Source: Bacillus_BD oryzisoli_A (GTDB taxonomy: Bacteria; Bacillota; Bacilli; Bacillales; Cytobacillaceae). Taken from it: DNA of 64,000 nt. The notes under the pieces are model-generated. The model did no database searches, was not told the DNA's origin, and was given only the letters and a program-made list of their open reading frames with translations. Position 1 is the stretch's first letter. Each line of letters starts with the position of its first letter. The stretch lies in assembly GCF_043641075.1 (NCBI RefSeq), contig NZ_JBHZRC010000005.1, positions 124,001 through 188,000 on the forward strand, read 5' to 3'. A program made the translations under genes and the position numbers. This document shows, in pieces, positions 43,581-52,510 of the stretch.

Positions 43581-45161
43581 ATGAAGCTCTTATTACAGGA
43601 TGTTTTGTTTTATATACCACTATATCAACTTACCTTTTTAACTCCTTTACCAAAGGAAAATACTTATTTTGAGACCGTTTCAACCACCATTCCTGATCAA
43701 TGGTTTGAAAGTCCAACTTTACTTCTGCTTGATACGGATGAGGAATGTTTAAAGCTAAGCAATAAAAAATTCGTCAATCAATTGATTCAAGATTCAAATC
43801 TGATTGGAATTATCCTTTGTCATCGACATGAAATCCATATTCAAGAGGATTGCCTTTTACTGCTGAGCGAATGTAAAGTACCGCTAGTCATTGCAGAAGA
43901 ACCTTTATCTATCTCCGATCTACTTGAAGTTAAGAAGCGGCATCACGCCTTTAGTCTGCTGAGTATAGAGTTAAATGGATTTATGAATAAAGGGTTTATG
44001 CAAATTGCTGAAAATCTTTCTACAGCTTTAGAAACACCCTTTCTCTTTTTTGATGAAAATGACCAGCTCCTTTGGCAAATCGGTTCAGAAGAAGAGATTG
44101 AAAAAGTGTTACAATGGCTGCAAAGTGATGGGCATGAAAAGGGGAAAACCAATAATCCGAACCGATTGCTACCCGTACCATACGCAGATATGGGAATGGA
44201 TGAGCCTTATGAACAATACATGATGAACATTGCGGGACAAGTTCAGCTAAGCCTAGTGACTTTAGCGAATTTGACAGAATGGCAGGGGAAAATCCTTGAT
44301 AAATTCATTGGATTGTCAGCCCTCTTTTTTCAAACAGAAGAAATTATTAGGACTCAACGGGAACAGATGAAAGAGCATTTTATTTATGACCTTCTCTATC
44401 ACAAGTTTGAATCGAAAAAGGTCCTGATCAAACAAGCAAAAACATGGGGATGGAACTTAGAAAAACCGCATCATCTATTTGTCATTGATGTTGCCTTGTC
44501 AGATGAGTGGATGATGAATTTGGAGTGGATGGATGAAATGATTGTTTATTTAGAAAACCATCTATCCGATTTAAATGATCAGATCATTTTATTTTCGTTT
44601 CAGGATCAAATTGTTGTTCTCTTGAAGGATGATGAAAATCGCAATCCAAGTAATAGAAAGAGTTTTGTATTTGAAAAAGCTGCAATGATTGAAAAGGAAC
44701 TTTCGAGCCATTGGTCCGGCTGCCAATTTCATATTGGTATAGGGAAATGGTGTCAGGATAGCGTTAATCTTAATAAAAGTTATCAGGAGGCTAAAATGGC
44801 CTTGCAGTTTGGCAAAGTATGGTTGGAAAATCATCGTGTCTTTCATATTAATGATCTGGGTATATTTAATCTCATCATTCATTTGCATAAGGAGATTCTA
44901 TACGATTTTTGTGAAGAATATCTGCCCTCTTTAATTGAAAGTGATAAAAAACTCGGAACAGAATATCTTAAGACCCTTAAAGCCTATTTTCAGTATCAAG
45001 GAAACGTTAATGAGGTATCCGAAGCGTTGTACATTCATCCTAATACGTTAAGAAATCGACTGAAAAAGATTGAAGACATGACCGGTGTGTACCTACAAAA
45101 TAATGTAGATTTGCTAAACTTAATGGTGGCCGTTAAAATTCATTATTCTATGTCTTATTAA
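43581..45161 (+). CDS. PucR/CdaR-type transcriptional regulator
   Basis: A 526-residue protein. The C-terminal 60 residues hold the PucR-type HTH (YFQYQGNVNEVSEALYIHPNTLRNRLKKIEDMTG). The middle (about 255-420) is the degenerate GGDEF-like segment usual in CdaR/PucR proteins. The N-terminal part has no recognisable PucR or diacid domain and may be a new sensor. Its place between two ferredoxin genes and two molybdoenzymes suggests it controls them. The shared TTAAGTGT-N10-ACACTCCTCA boxes are its best candidate sites (inference). Confidence 0.85.
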   Translation: MKLLLQDVLFYIPLYQLTFLTPLPKENTYFETVSTTIPDQWFESPTLLLLDTDEECLKLSNKKFVNQLIQDSNLIGIILCHRHEIHIQEDCLLLLSECKVPLVIAEEPLSISDLLEVKKRHHAFSLLSIELNGFMNKGFMQIAENLSTALETPFLFFDENDQLLWQIGSEEEIEKVLQWLQSDGHEKGKTNNPNRLLPVPYADMGMDEPYEQYMMNIAGQVQLSLVTLANLTEWQGKILDKFIGLSALFFQTEEIIRTQREQMKEHFIYDLLYHKFESKKVLIKQAKTWGWNLEKPHHLFVIDVALSDEWMMNLEWMDEMIVYLENHLSDLNDQIILFSFQDQIVVLLKDDENRNPSNRKSFVFEKAAMIEKELSSHWSGCQFHIGIGKWCQDSVNLNKSYQEAKMALQFGKVWLENHRVFHINDLGIFNLIIHLHKEILYDFCEEYLPSLIESDKKLGTEYLKTLKAYFQYQGNVNEVSEALYIHPNTLRNRLKKIEDMTGVYLQNNVDLLNLMVAVKIHYSMSY

Positions 45162-45259
45162 GTTCAATTCCCACTTAAAGGTAAGGCCAATTCATCATTT
45201 GGTCACCAATCATTTCTGTAAATAGGAATGGACTAGTAAACCTACACAATTTAACATGC

Positions 45260-45287
45260 TTAAGTGTAGAGAAACCCACACTCCTCA
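45260..45287 (+). promoter_or_regulatory. Palindromic operator shared by two molybdoenzyme loci (copy 2)
   Basis: TTAAGTGT-N10-ACACTCCTCA, identical in all fixed positions to the box at 39768 and in the same orientation relative to transcription. TAAAAT lies 17 nt after the box and 67 nt separate the box from the ferredoxin start at 45354. Confidence 0.7.
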
Positions 45288-45353
45288 GATTGGACGATCC
45301 CTATTAAAATGAAATGGTAAGAGACAAGCAATCGAAAATAGGTGGTGGCATAG

Positions 45354-46271
45354 ATGGCATTATTAAGTAAGTGGGTAGAAAGCTTGGATTATGAATATGA
45401 AATATTATCTTCCTGTACACGTCATAAAAGCCATCATTCTAATTGTTCAAAATGTGTGGATGTCTGTGAAAAGCAAGCCATTTCATTCACAAAAGGAAAG
45501 CCGGTGATCAATCATTCTGAATGTCTGCAGTGCGGTGAATGTATGGCCGCATGCCCTGTTCAAGCTGTTGCAGGCATCCTTCCGAAAAGGGAAATCAAAC
45601 AAAATTGTCTTATGATTTCAGATCGTCATTTTCCAACAATAACGGAATTGCTTATTCTTCATAAAAAGGGGGTTCATTCCATTATTTTTGAAAATGAAGC
45701 CTTCATCCAAGAATGGAATTATCGGGTGGAACGGGTGAACGAAATGCTCTTGGAACTAGGAGAATCTCCCTTTTCAATTTCGACCGATTCTGTGGAGAGT
45801 GAGGATGTTTGCTCGAGAAGAGAACTTTTCTCACTGTGGAAAAAGGAGAGCAAATCTTTAATGAAGCAGATGACTCCTGCTAAGTGGCGTTTTAATCATA
45901 ATGCTTTAGATTTGCGACAGTATTATACTGATTTTCAATTTACCACCATAACGGTTGATACGGATAAATGTACGCTCTGTGCAGTTTGTAAAAGAATTTG
46001 TGACCAAAAATGTTTTGATATTCAAGAAGGACACTTTTCTCTGTCATTGCAGGAATGTAATTCTTGTGGTTTATGTGCAGATATCTGTCCTGAGGCGGCG
46101 ATTGTAGTGGAAGAACAAATCATAAAAACGAAAGAAATTCATTTTCCTGTATACGAGAAAACGTGCCAGACTTGTAATCACTCTTTTAAAACAGTGCGTG
46201 AACATGATGAAATCTGTACGATTTGTACAAAGATGAATCATATCTCGCAGAAAGGAGAGCGGGTAGTATGA
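45354..46271 (+). CDS. Multi-cluster 4Fe-4S protein
   Basis: A 305-residue protein with two ferredoxin modules separated by a helical linker. The N-terminal half has CTRHKSHHSNCSKCVDVCEK and CLQCGECMAACPVQAV. The C-terminal half (about 205-260) has CTLCAVCKRICDQKC and CNSCGLCADICPEAA. It ends with a CQTC...CTIC pair that could bind zinc. There is no signal peptide. It overlaps tatA by ATGA, so expression is coupled to Tat export. It probably supports the molybdoenzyme system as an electron-transfer or maturation protein; the exact role is unknown. Confidence 0.85.
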   Translation: MALLSKWVESLDYEYEILSSCTRHKSHHSNCSKCVDVCEKQAISFTKGKPVINHSECLQCGECMAACPVQAVAGILPKREIKQNCLMISDRHFPTITELLILHKKGVHSIIFENEAFIQEWNYRVERVNEMLLELGESPFSISTDSVESEDVCSRRELFSLWKKESKSLMKQMTPAKWRFNHNALDLRQYYTDFQFTTITVDTDKCTLCAVCKRICDQKCFDIQEGHFSLSLQECNSCGLCADICPEAAIVVEEQIIKTKEIHFPVYEKTCQTCNHSFKTVREHDEICTICTKMNHISQKGERVV

Positions 46272-46441
46272 TATCTAATATTGGAATTCCGGGATTGATT
46301 TTAGTCTTAGTTCTTGCACTGATTATTTTTGGACCTAAAAAATTGCCTGAACTAGGGCGTGCAGTGGGTCAAACCTTAAAAGAATTTAAAAGTTCTACCA
46401 AGGATTTAATCCTTGATGAAGATGAAAAAAGTGAAAAATAG
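46268..46441 (+). CDS. tatA: Sec-independent translocase TatA
   Basis: A 57-residue protein with one membrane segment (IPGLILVLVLALIIFG), the conserved FGPKKLPELGRAVG amphipathic helix and an acidic tail (DEDEKSEK). TatA forms the export channel for folded twin-arginine proteins. ATG 46268 overlaps the ferredoxin stop as ATGA. A tatC is not nearby, so it must share TatC from elsewhere. Its place here suggests a dedicated channel component for the Tat-exported molybdoenzyme at 37306. Confidence 0.93.
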   Translation: MISNIGIPGLILVLVLALIIFGPKKLPELGRAVGQTLKEFKSSTKDLILDEDEKSEK

Positions 46442-46507
46442 ACAGAGTGACAATGCACAACCAGTATTTGTCCTTCTTATGGGAAGTACGCAACCACGTG
46501 AGAAAAA

Positions 46508-46528
46508 CCAAGGGGACGGGCCCCATGG
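46508..46528. repeat. GGGAC-type dispersed hairpin (degenerate)
   Basis: CCAAGGGGACGGGCCCCATGG, an imperfect palindrome of the same family as 34699 and 46623. Confidence 0.5.
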
Positions 46529-46565
46529 CCCTCCTAGACAGACAAAAAACTAGAGAGACAAAATT

Positions 46566-46613
46566 AAACAGAAAGTGCTGAAGAGATTCGAGTCTCTTCA
46601 GCACTTTCTGTTT
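46566..46613. terminator. Perfect 21-bp hairpin terminator
   Basis: AAACAGAAAGTGCTGAAGAG-A and its exact complement enclose a 6-nt loop, between tatA (+) and the MocR gene (-). It is flanked on both sides by GGGAC-type elements. Confidence 0.85.
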
Positions 46614-46622
46614 ATTCCTTCC

Positions 46623-46650
46623 GAGCCACGGAACCCGTCCCCGTGGTCTC
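46623..46650. repeat. GGGAC-type dispersed hairpin element
   Basis: GAGCCACGGAACCCGTCCCC-GTGG, almost the same wording as 32081 and 34699. Confidence 0.6.
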
Positions 46651-46657
46651 GTGGTCT

Positions 46658-48106
46658 TTACATTAATCTTTTTATGACCATGGACAAGCGGCGCAGTCCG
46701 TCTTCTAGGTCTGAAAGAGATGCAAACGAATAGGAAATGCGTAGATATTGATCGGCTTGGCTGTCATAGACGTTTCCTGGATTAAGTAATATGCCTTCTG
46801 CAAGTGCCGTTTCAAATAGTTTTCTCATTGAAATCGGGGGTAGTAAACGCACCCAAATATAAAATCCTCCATTTGGCTTCTCCCATGTGGCAAGATGAGA
46901 AAAATACTTATCCAAAATAGTTAAGGTAAAATCTCTGCGAATTTTAAGCTTCGTCCTTATTTCATTAAGATGCTGATCATAAAGTCCACTGGTAAACCAT
47001 TCAACTGCTGCCCATTGTGATAAAGAACTTGAGCCATAATCGGTTTGCATTTTAATATCTGCTAAATGCTCAATAACTGGCTCCGGGCCCACTACCCAGC
47101 CAATTCTAAGACCGGGACTTAACGTTTTTGATAAACTTCCCAAATAAAGAACTAATCCATGTTTGTCAAAAGCCTTAAGAGGTTTCGGAGGGTTCTCATC
47201 GAACCATAATTCCCGGTAAACATCATCCTCAATCAGCGGTAATTGTACTTGCTGACATGTGTTCAACAATTGATTGCGTCTTTGGGCTGTCATTAACGTT
47301 CCTGTAGGATTATGAAATGAAGGAATTGTATAAAGTAAGGAAGCTTTATGCAGCTTTTTATACTGTGGGATATGATCTACCTTAATCCCTTCCTCATCCA
47401 AAGGGATACCTAATAATCGCATACCTGATGATTGAAAGACATGCAGTGAATGAAGATAGGAAGGTTTTTCCGTTAATACGGTAGACCCTTTATGTAATAA
47501 GCTTACGCTAATAAGCTGTAAGGCCTGCAGAGCGCCTGAAACAATTAAAATGGAAGAAGGTGAAGCTTGAATACCCATGTTTTTCAGGTAGCTGCTTATT
47601 TCCTTCCTTAGTGGTAGTAAGCCTTTTGGTTCTTCATATCCATAGGAAATTTCTTTCATTGATAATTTTTCAAAAACCTGTTTCATAGACAGACCAGCCA
47701 AGAGGTCTGGTGATAATTCGCCCGTTCCTAAACGAATGATGTTAGGAATAAATTCTGCTTGATTAATTTCTTGAATGGTTGGGAGGTTTGGCTTGTGAAT
47801 TCCCGAATTCACATATGAACTCCAATCAGGTGGAGGGGTTACAGCTAATAGATTCCATGAATTATGAATCACTTTTGTACCACTGCCGCTCTTTCCCTCA
47901 ATAAGTCCTTCAGACGTTAGTTCATCATAAGCAGTAACAACTGTACTTCGATTGACTTCCAATTCTTTTGCTAACATGCGTTGAGGCGGAAGTTTATATC
48001 CTATCGGCCATTCTCCTGTTGATATTTTTCCTCTAATAAAATCAGTTATCTGTATGTGCAATGGTATAGATGAGGACTTATTAGGCCTCCAATTAATTGA
48101 AGACAT
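46658..48106 (-). CDS. MocR/GabR-type PLP-dependent transcriptional regulator
   Basis: A 482-residue fusion. Residues 1-80 are a GntR winged HTH (PLHIQITDFIRGKISTGEWP, AKELEVNRSTVVTAYDELTSEGLIEG). Residues about 110-480 are an aminotransferase-like domain with the PLP Lys in LGSLSKTLSPGLRIGW and IEDDVYRELWF. MocR proteins sense amino acids or pyridoxal. It is divergent from the LysE-type exporter at 48439, which it probably controls. AAAGGAGAACGCC precedes the ATG. Confidence 0.92.
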   Translation of the reverse strand: MSSINWRPNKSSSIPLHIQITDFIRGKISTGEWPIGYKLPPQRMLAKELEVNRSTVVTAYDELTSEGLIEGKSGSGTKVIHNSWNLLAVTPPPDWSSYVNSGIHKPNLPTIQEINQAEFIPNIIRLGTGELSPDLLAGLSMKQVFEKLSMKEISYGYEEPKGLLPLRKEISSYLKNMGIQASPSSILIVSGALQALQLISVSLLHKGSTVLTEKPSYLHSLHVFQSSGMRLLGIPLDEEGIKVDHIPQYKKLHKASLLYTIPSFHNPTGTLMTAQRRNQLLNTCQQVQLPLIEDDVYRELWFDENPPKPLKAFDKHGLVLYLGSLSKTLSPGLRIGWVVGPEPVIEHLADIKMQTDYGSSSLSQWAAVEWFTSGLYDQHLNEIRTKLKIRRDFTLTILDKYFSHLATWEKPNGGFYIWVRLLPPISMRKLFETALAEGILLNPGNVYDSQADQYLRISYSFASLSDLEDGLRRLSMVIKRLM

Positions 48107-48180
48107 GAAAGGCGTTCTCCTTTTTATTTAATCTTTGGCAATGTTAAAGAATAGAACTGAATTTAGTCAGCAGGTTGATT

Positions 48181-48306
48181 ACAGTGGAAGGCACGAAGAC
48201 TCCTGCGGGAGAAGCGAGACAGTCGAGACCCCGCAGACACGAAGTGGCGAGGAGGCTCGGCGGTCGCCCGCGGAAAGCGAAGTGCCTGAAACGGAAATCA
48301 ACAACC
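48181..48306. repeat. Dispersed GC-rich Bacillaceae-type intergenic repeat
   Basis: A GC-rich island of about 126 nt (GGAAGGCACGAAGACTCCTG ... CCCGCGGAAAGCGAAGTGCC) in AT-rich surroundings. I recognise the wording from many Bacillaceae genomes, where near-identical copies lie between genes. Internal complementarity (CTCCTGCGGG/CCCCGCAG, GGCACG/AAGTGCC) predicts a folded RNA or DNA. It lies between the divergent mocR and lysE genes. Function unknown. Confidence 0.75.
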
Positions 48307-48438
48307 ATGTTTAACTGAGCCAATCTTTAACTAATTATATTACTTGGTTGGTTTACAATCCATCCAATTGGTTGGAGACAAGGATAAAGACACTTATTAC
48401 AATAAAATTAGTTTAATAAAAGAAAGGGAGAATTTCAG

Positions 48439-49053
48439 ATGTTAGAAGCATTTATTCATGGGTTTATTCTTGCACTGGGGCTCATTTTGCCACTCGGTGT
48501 TCAAAATATTTTTGTATTCAATCAGGGGGCACTTCAACCGAGCTTTATCAGAGTATTACCAGTTGTCATTACAGCCTCTTTATGTGATACATTTTTGATT
48601 CTGGTTTCGGTTTTAGGTGTTTCATTGTTAATCTTAAGCTCCTTTTGGATTAAAACCGTTCTGATAGGAGGAGGCTTTATTTTCTTAATCTATATGGGAT
48701 GGACGACGTGGAATAGTAAGCCAAATAATGAAAAAGAAGAAGTGGCAAAGAAGTTTACATTAAAGAAACAAGTGTTGTTTGCTGCCTCTGTTTCGCTGCT
48801 CAACCCACATGCCATAATGGATACGGTTGGTGTAATTGGTCCAAGCTCCATCACATACCAAGGGGAAGAAAAAATAATGTTCGCCGTTTCATGTATTTTG
48901 GTTTCTTGGCTTTGGTTTTTAGGACTTGCCATTTTTGGACGAATAAGTGGAAAACTCGATAAATCAGGAAGCTTTATGCTGGTATTGAATAAAATTTCAG
49001 CCTTAGTGATGTGGGGTGCTGCTATTTACCTGGGGCTATCTCTTTTTAGTTAA
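48439..49053 (+). CDS. LysE-family amino-acid exporter
   Basis: A 204-residue membrane protein with about six hydrophobic segments, the N-terminal GLILPLGVQNIFVFNQGAL and the central SLLNPHAIMDTVGVIGP stretch that mark the LysE/ArgO family. It exports basic or other amino acids. It is divergent from the MocR regulator, the usual sign of amino-acid-induced export. AAAGGGAG lies upstream of the ATG. Confidence 0.9.
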   Translation: MLEAFIHGFILALGLILPLGVQNIFVFNQGALQPSFIRVLPVVITASLCDTFLILVSVLGVSLLILSSFWIKTVLIGGGFIFLIYMGWTTWNSKPNNEKEEVAKKFTLKKQVLFAASVSLLNPHAIMDTVGVIGPSSITYQGEEKIMFAVSCILVSWLWFLGLAIFGRISGKLDKSGSFMLVLNKISALVMWGAAIYLGLSLFS

Positions 49054-49312
49054 TAGATTCAGTTAAGGAATTTGTTATAGAGTTGTGCTACAATTCCTTT
49101 TACACTATCTCTTTCCTTTATCCTCCAATACCTCCTTTTCAATTGTATTTACTATTGATCCGTCCTAGTTATCTATAATAACCAAGATGTAGAAAATAAT
49201 CAGAAAAAGACTTACATAACGTCTAATGATTGTATCTTATAAAAAAATATAATTGATTCATAGATTAGTTATTAAGAGGGCATCAATTGTCAGTTGAAAA
49301 GGAGAATTGTAT

Positions 49313-49495
49313 ATGTTTCTAAGAGAATTATCAACAAATCGCTTAATCACCATTAATTATTATAAGGACGGACTTTCACAAACATGTAAAGGCCATGTTT
49401 GCAGGCTTGATATATATCAACAAACCCTTTCTTTAAAAGGTGAGAATGAGCAGGTCTACTCTATTCGTTTTTCGCAAATTAAGGAAATTTGTTAA
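49313..49495 (+). CDS. YolD-like protein (short)
   Basis: A 60-residue protein whose second half (KGHVCRLDIYQQTLSLKG ... YSIRFSQIKEI) fits the conserved end of YolD-like proteins, which are usually about 110 residues and accompany Y-family DNA polymerases. Here the N-terminal part is short and no polymerase is adjacent. ATG 49313 follows AAAAGGAG by 8 nt, so it is probably expressed. Role unknown. Confidence 0.7.
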   Translation: MFLRELSTNRLITINYYKDGLSQTCKGHVCRLDIYQQTLSLKGENEQVYSIRFSQIKEIC

Positions 49496-49527
49496 CGCTT
49501 ACTTATCTGTCTACAATACAAAGTAAA

Positions 49528-49563
49528 AAGTGACTCAAAAGGGAGAAAACCGTTGAGTCACTT
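49528..49563. terminator. Bidirectional terminator
   Basis: AAGTGACTCAA and TTGAGTCACTT form a perfect 11-bp stem between the YolD-like gene (+) and the LysR gene (-). Confidence 0.85.
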
Positions 49564-49572
49564 AATTTAAAG

Positions 49573-50454
49573 CTAAAAATCCAATAAGTTATTGTCACTT
49601 AACCAGGAGTGGACACAATCAATAAATTTTTTTGTGGCAGGTGACATATTGGGTTTTGTGGCAATACCGATAATACGGAAAAAATCTTTTTCCAAATTAA
49701 GAATACGAACGTTATCGGGAACATGTGATAACGTCATTTTAGGCCTTATGCTGATACCTAAATTTTCTTGTACCATAGACTTGATTGCTTGGTCATCGGA
49801 TACCCTGAATTTTACATTTGGTTTCATATTGTTTTCTCTAAAAATCTGTTGGATCTCGTTGTCCCAGCCTTCTTTGGGCAAAATCATGGGTTCGGCTTGT
49901 ATTTCTCTAAAGGATATTTGTTCTTGTGAATGAAGTGGGTGCTGATCCGATAATATACAAAGCATTTTATCTTTTTTTAAAGGTGTAAATTCTAGAGATT
50001 TTGGAGTAGGTAAGGTTAAAAAGCCACAGTCAATGACTCCTTGTAAAATCCACTCCTCTAATATTGAATAATCACCTTCATATAATTTTAAGGTTATTCC
50101 TGGATAATCATTTTCAAACCGTTTAATAATATGAGGCAGCCATTGTGATGCAACACTCGTAAATGTACCAATATTCACGATACCAATATCTAAACCATTT
50201 ATGGCGGCCACTTCCTGATTCATTCTTTCATTTATGAGGAGGATTTCACGAATAAATGTAATGATACGTTCACCATTACTCGTTAGCTGAATGCCTGACC
50301 GCCCCCGAGTTAGTAAAGAAAAGCCAAATTCGTTTTCTAGACTGGTAATAGCATGGCTGATACCCGATTGTGTTAATTTTAATATTTCCCCTGCTTTTGT
50401 TAGACTTCCCGATTCAACAACCGTAAAGAAAATTTCATATCTACTAAGTGTCAT
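49573..50454 (-). CDS. LysR-family transcriptional regulator
   Basis: A 293-residue protein with the N-terminal HTH (GSLTKAGEILKLTQSGISHAITSLENEFG, residues about 14-45) and a type 2 periplasmic-binding effector domain. It is divergent from the PucR-type gene at 50716, about 260 nt away, and may act on it or on the catabolic genes beyond. The inducer cannot be told from the sequence. Confidence 0.92.
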   Translation of the reverse strand: MTLSRYEIFFTVVESGSLTKAGEILKLTQSGISHAITSLENEFGFSLLTRGRSGIQLTSNGERIITFIREILLINERMNQEVAAINGLDIGIVNIGTFTSVASQWLPHIIKRFENDYPGITLKLYEGDYSILEEWILQGVIDCGFLTLPTPKSLEFTPLKKDKMLCILSDQHPLHSQEQISFREIQAEPMILPKEGWDNEIQQIFRENNMKPNVKFRVSDDQAIKSMVQENLGISIRPKMTLSHVPDNVRILNLEKDFFRIIGIATKPNMSPATKKFIDCVHSWLSDNNLLDF

Positions 50455-50715
50455 TGTCCTTATTCCTCATCCATTAATTATTCTCATGTATTATATTATA
50501 AACATTCATTTTACTCATGTATATGGTTGATATATACTTAGATTAATCTCAAAGTTAAAAAGATTTAGAAAATTATCTAAAATAACGACATTTTTCTAAA
50601 ATAATAAAGATCGACATATATTATTTTTTTACTGTTAAATAAAGCGGTTACATCTTATTTAATTATGTGTACAAACAATGAATCAAATCACATCAAGAGA
50701 AACGGGGGAGTTGCG

Positions 50716-52335
50716 GTGAAATTTGAAGTAAAATTAACGGTGGAAGAAATTATGCAGAATAAGCAATTTAAACATGCACAAGTTTTAGCAGGGAAAACAG
50801 GTCTTAATCGACATGTCCGATGGGTTCATATTCTAGAATTAACATCAATAGATAATCTATTAAATGGAAATGAACTGATCCTTTCTACAGGAATTGGGTG
50901 GGAAGGGAATAAAGAAACTTTTAGATCTATCGTTCAACAGTCTATTGATTCCAATGCAGCTGGACTATGTATTGAATTGGGACGGTATATATCTGAGATT
51001 CCTCAAGAAGTTATAGAACTAGCTGAAACCCACAATTTCCCAATCGTTGTTTTTCCTAAAAAAGTACGATTCATTGACATCACACAGGAAATACATAGTC
51101 TTTTGATTAAAAAAAATTATCAAATCCTTTCTGATTTAGAGGAATATTCAACTAGTCTAAACCAATTGCTGCTTTCCTCTAATTCACAGCAAAGAATCCT
51201 GCAGCTTTTACATGATCATATAAAAATGACCGTATTTTATATCTCTAACCAAGGTAAAGTGCAAGTCATATCTAAGAAATCACCAGCAGAACAAGAGAAA
51301 CTATTCCGACTTTTGAATGATAATAGCAGGTCAGAACATATGAACATTGCTCATCAGTCTGTACAAGCGATGGATCATACACTTGCAGATTTATTCATCA
51401 TATCAGAGTCTGAAACTATTACGGAATATGAATCTTTAATATTAGATCGTAGTGCAACTGCATTAGCGCAAAGTCTTTTACGTGAGCTATATGTAGAAGA
51501 GCAAAGAAAGGCCAAAGAAGCAGAGTGGGTAGGACGTTGGCTTGAAGGCGAATACAGCAATGAACAAATCAGTCGCCATCTTTTAGAAATTGAACCGACT
51601 CTAAAGCCAAATGGATGTACGGTTTTGCTCTGTAAAGTTGATAATCTAGATGAAGTCATTCCGGAACTTAATTATTTATTAGTATACCTCCGATCCATTT
51701 TTGAACAACGCGGTATCTTCCTATTATCTCATCTACAAAAAAATCAAATGGTTTTTATTCTCATTAATAAATGGAAAACAAATGATATGAAGAAAAGGGT
51801 ATCAGATGGAATTGAATGCCTTAGGAAGTCGGAATTTATAAAAAGAACAAAAGATTCCAACATCTACTTAGGTGTTGGGAAAATCGTCAGTCAATTAGAT
51901 TTCATTAAAAATAGCTATGGTACAGCAAATGAAACTCTGAAATTCCGAGAAAAGATGTCAAATAAACTTAGCAGTTATTTCTATGAGGATCTATATATAT
52001 TCCGATTAGTATTAACAGCAAACGAAAAGGGAGTCTTAAGTGATTTTATATCAGATTATTTAGGTCCAATATTATGGTATGATGAAAAGAAAAATGGTGA
52101 GTTACTTAAAACATTAAAAATTTATTTGCAATGTAAAGGTGGTAAAAAAGAAACGGCAGAACAACTTCATATTGTTCGTCAAACCCTTTATCATCGACTT
52201 GATAAAATCTATGAACTCATTGGTGATGATTTCATGGAACCCTATAAACGTCAAGCTATCGAAGTAGCGATTTCTGCCTATGAGTATATTTCCGAAACTG
52301 TTCCAGATATAACATATCAGATGAAATCATCATAA
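50716..52335 (+). CDS. PucR-family transcriptional regulator
   Basis: A 539-residue protein with all three parts of the family: the N-terminal PucR domain (LTVEEIMQNKQFKHAQVLAG to about residue 125), a GGDEF-like middle, and the C-terminal HTH (KKETAEQLHIVRQTLYHRLDKIYELIG). I chose GTG 50716 because GGGGGAG precedes it; the ATG at 50665 has no ribosome site. It stands directly upstream of the semialdehyde dehydrogenase-aminotransferase pair and is their probable activator, as for PucR-type regulators of purine, pyrimidine and beta-alanine breakdown. Confidence 0.92.
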   Translation: MKFEVKLTVEEIMQNKQFKHAQVLAGKTGLNRHVRWVHILELTSIDNLLNGNELILSTGIGWEGNKETFRSIVQQSIDSNAAGLCIELGRYISEIPQEVIELAETHNFPIVVFPKKVRFIDITQEIHSLLIKKNYQILSDLEEYSTSLNQLLLSSNSQQRILQLLHDHIKMTVFYISNQGKVQVISKKSPAEQEKLFRLLNDNSRSEHMNIAHQSVQAMDHTLADLFIISESETITEYESLILDRSATALAQSLLRELYVEEQRKAKEAEWVGRWLEGEYSNEQISRHLLEIEPTLKPNGCTVLLCKVDNLDEVIPELNYLLVYLRSIFEQRGIFLLSHLQKNQMVFILINKWKTNDMKKRVSDGIECLRKSEFIKRTKDSNIYLGVGKIVSQLDFIKNSYGTANETLKFREKMSNKLSSYFYEDLYIFRLVLTANEKGVLSDFISDYLGPILWYDEKKNGELLKTLKIYLQCKGGKKETAEQLHIVRQTLYHRLDKIYELIGDDFMEPYKRQAIEVAISAYEYISETVPDITYQMKSS

Positions 52336-52510
52336 ATTTTCATGAAACCCTCATTTGGGTTTCTTTTTTTTGCTCAATGTAAATTGATTCATGGAAAACA
52401 AACCCTTATTGCAGAAAATATTCAATTGATATGTTACACATTGTCTAATGAATGTCGTTTGGCTGCTTACTATAATTAACTCAAGAAATGAAACAATTGG
52501 AGGTTTTATC

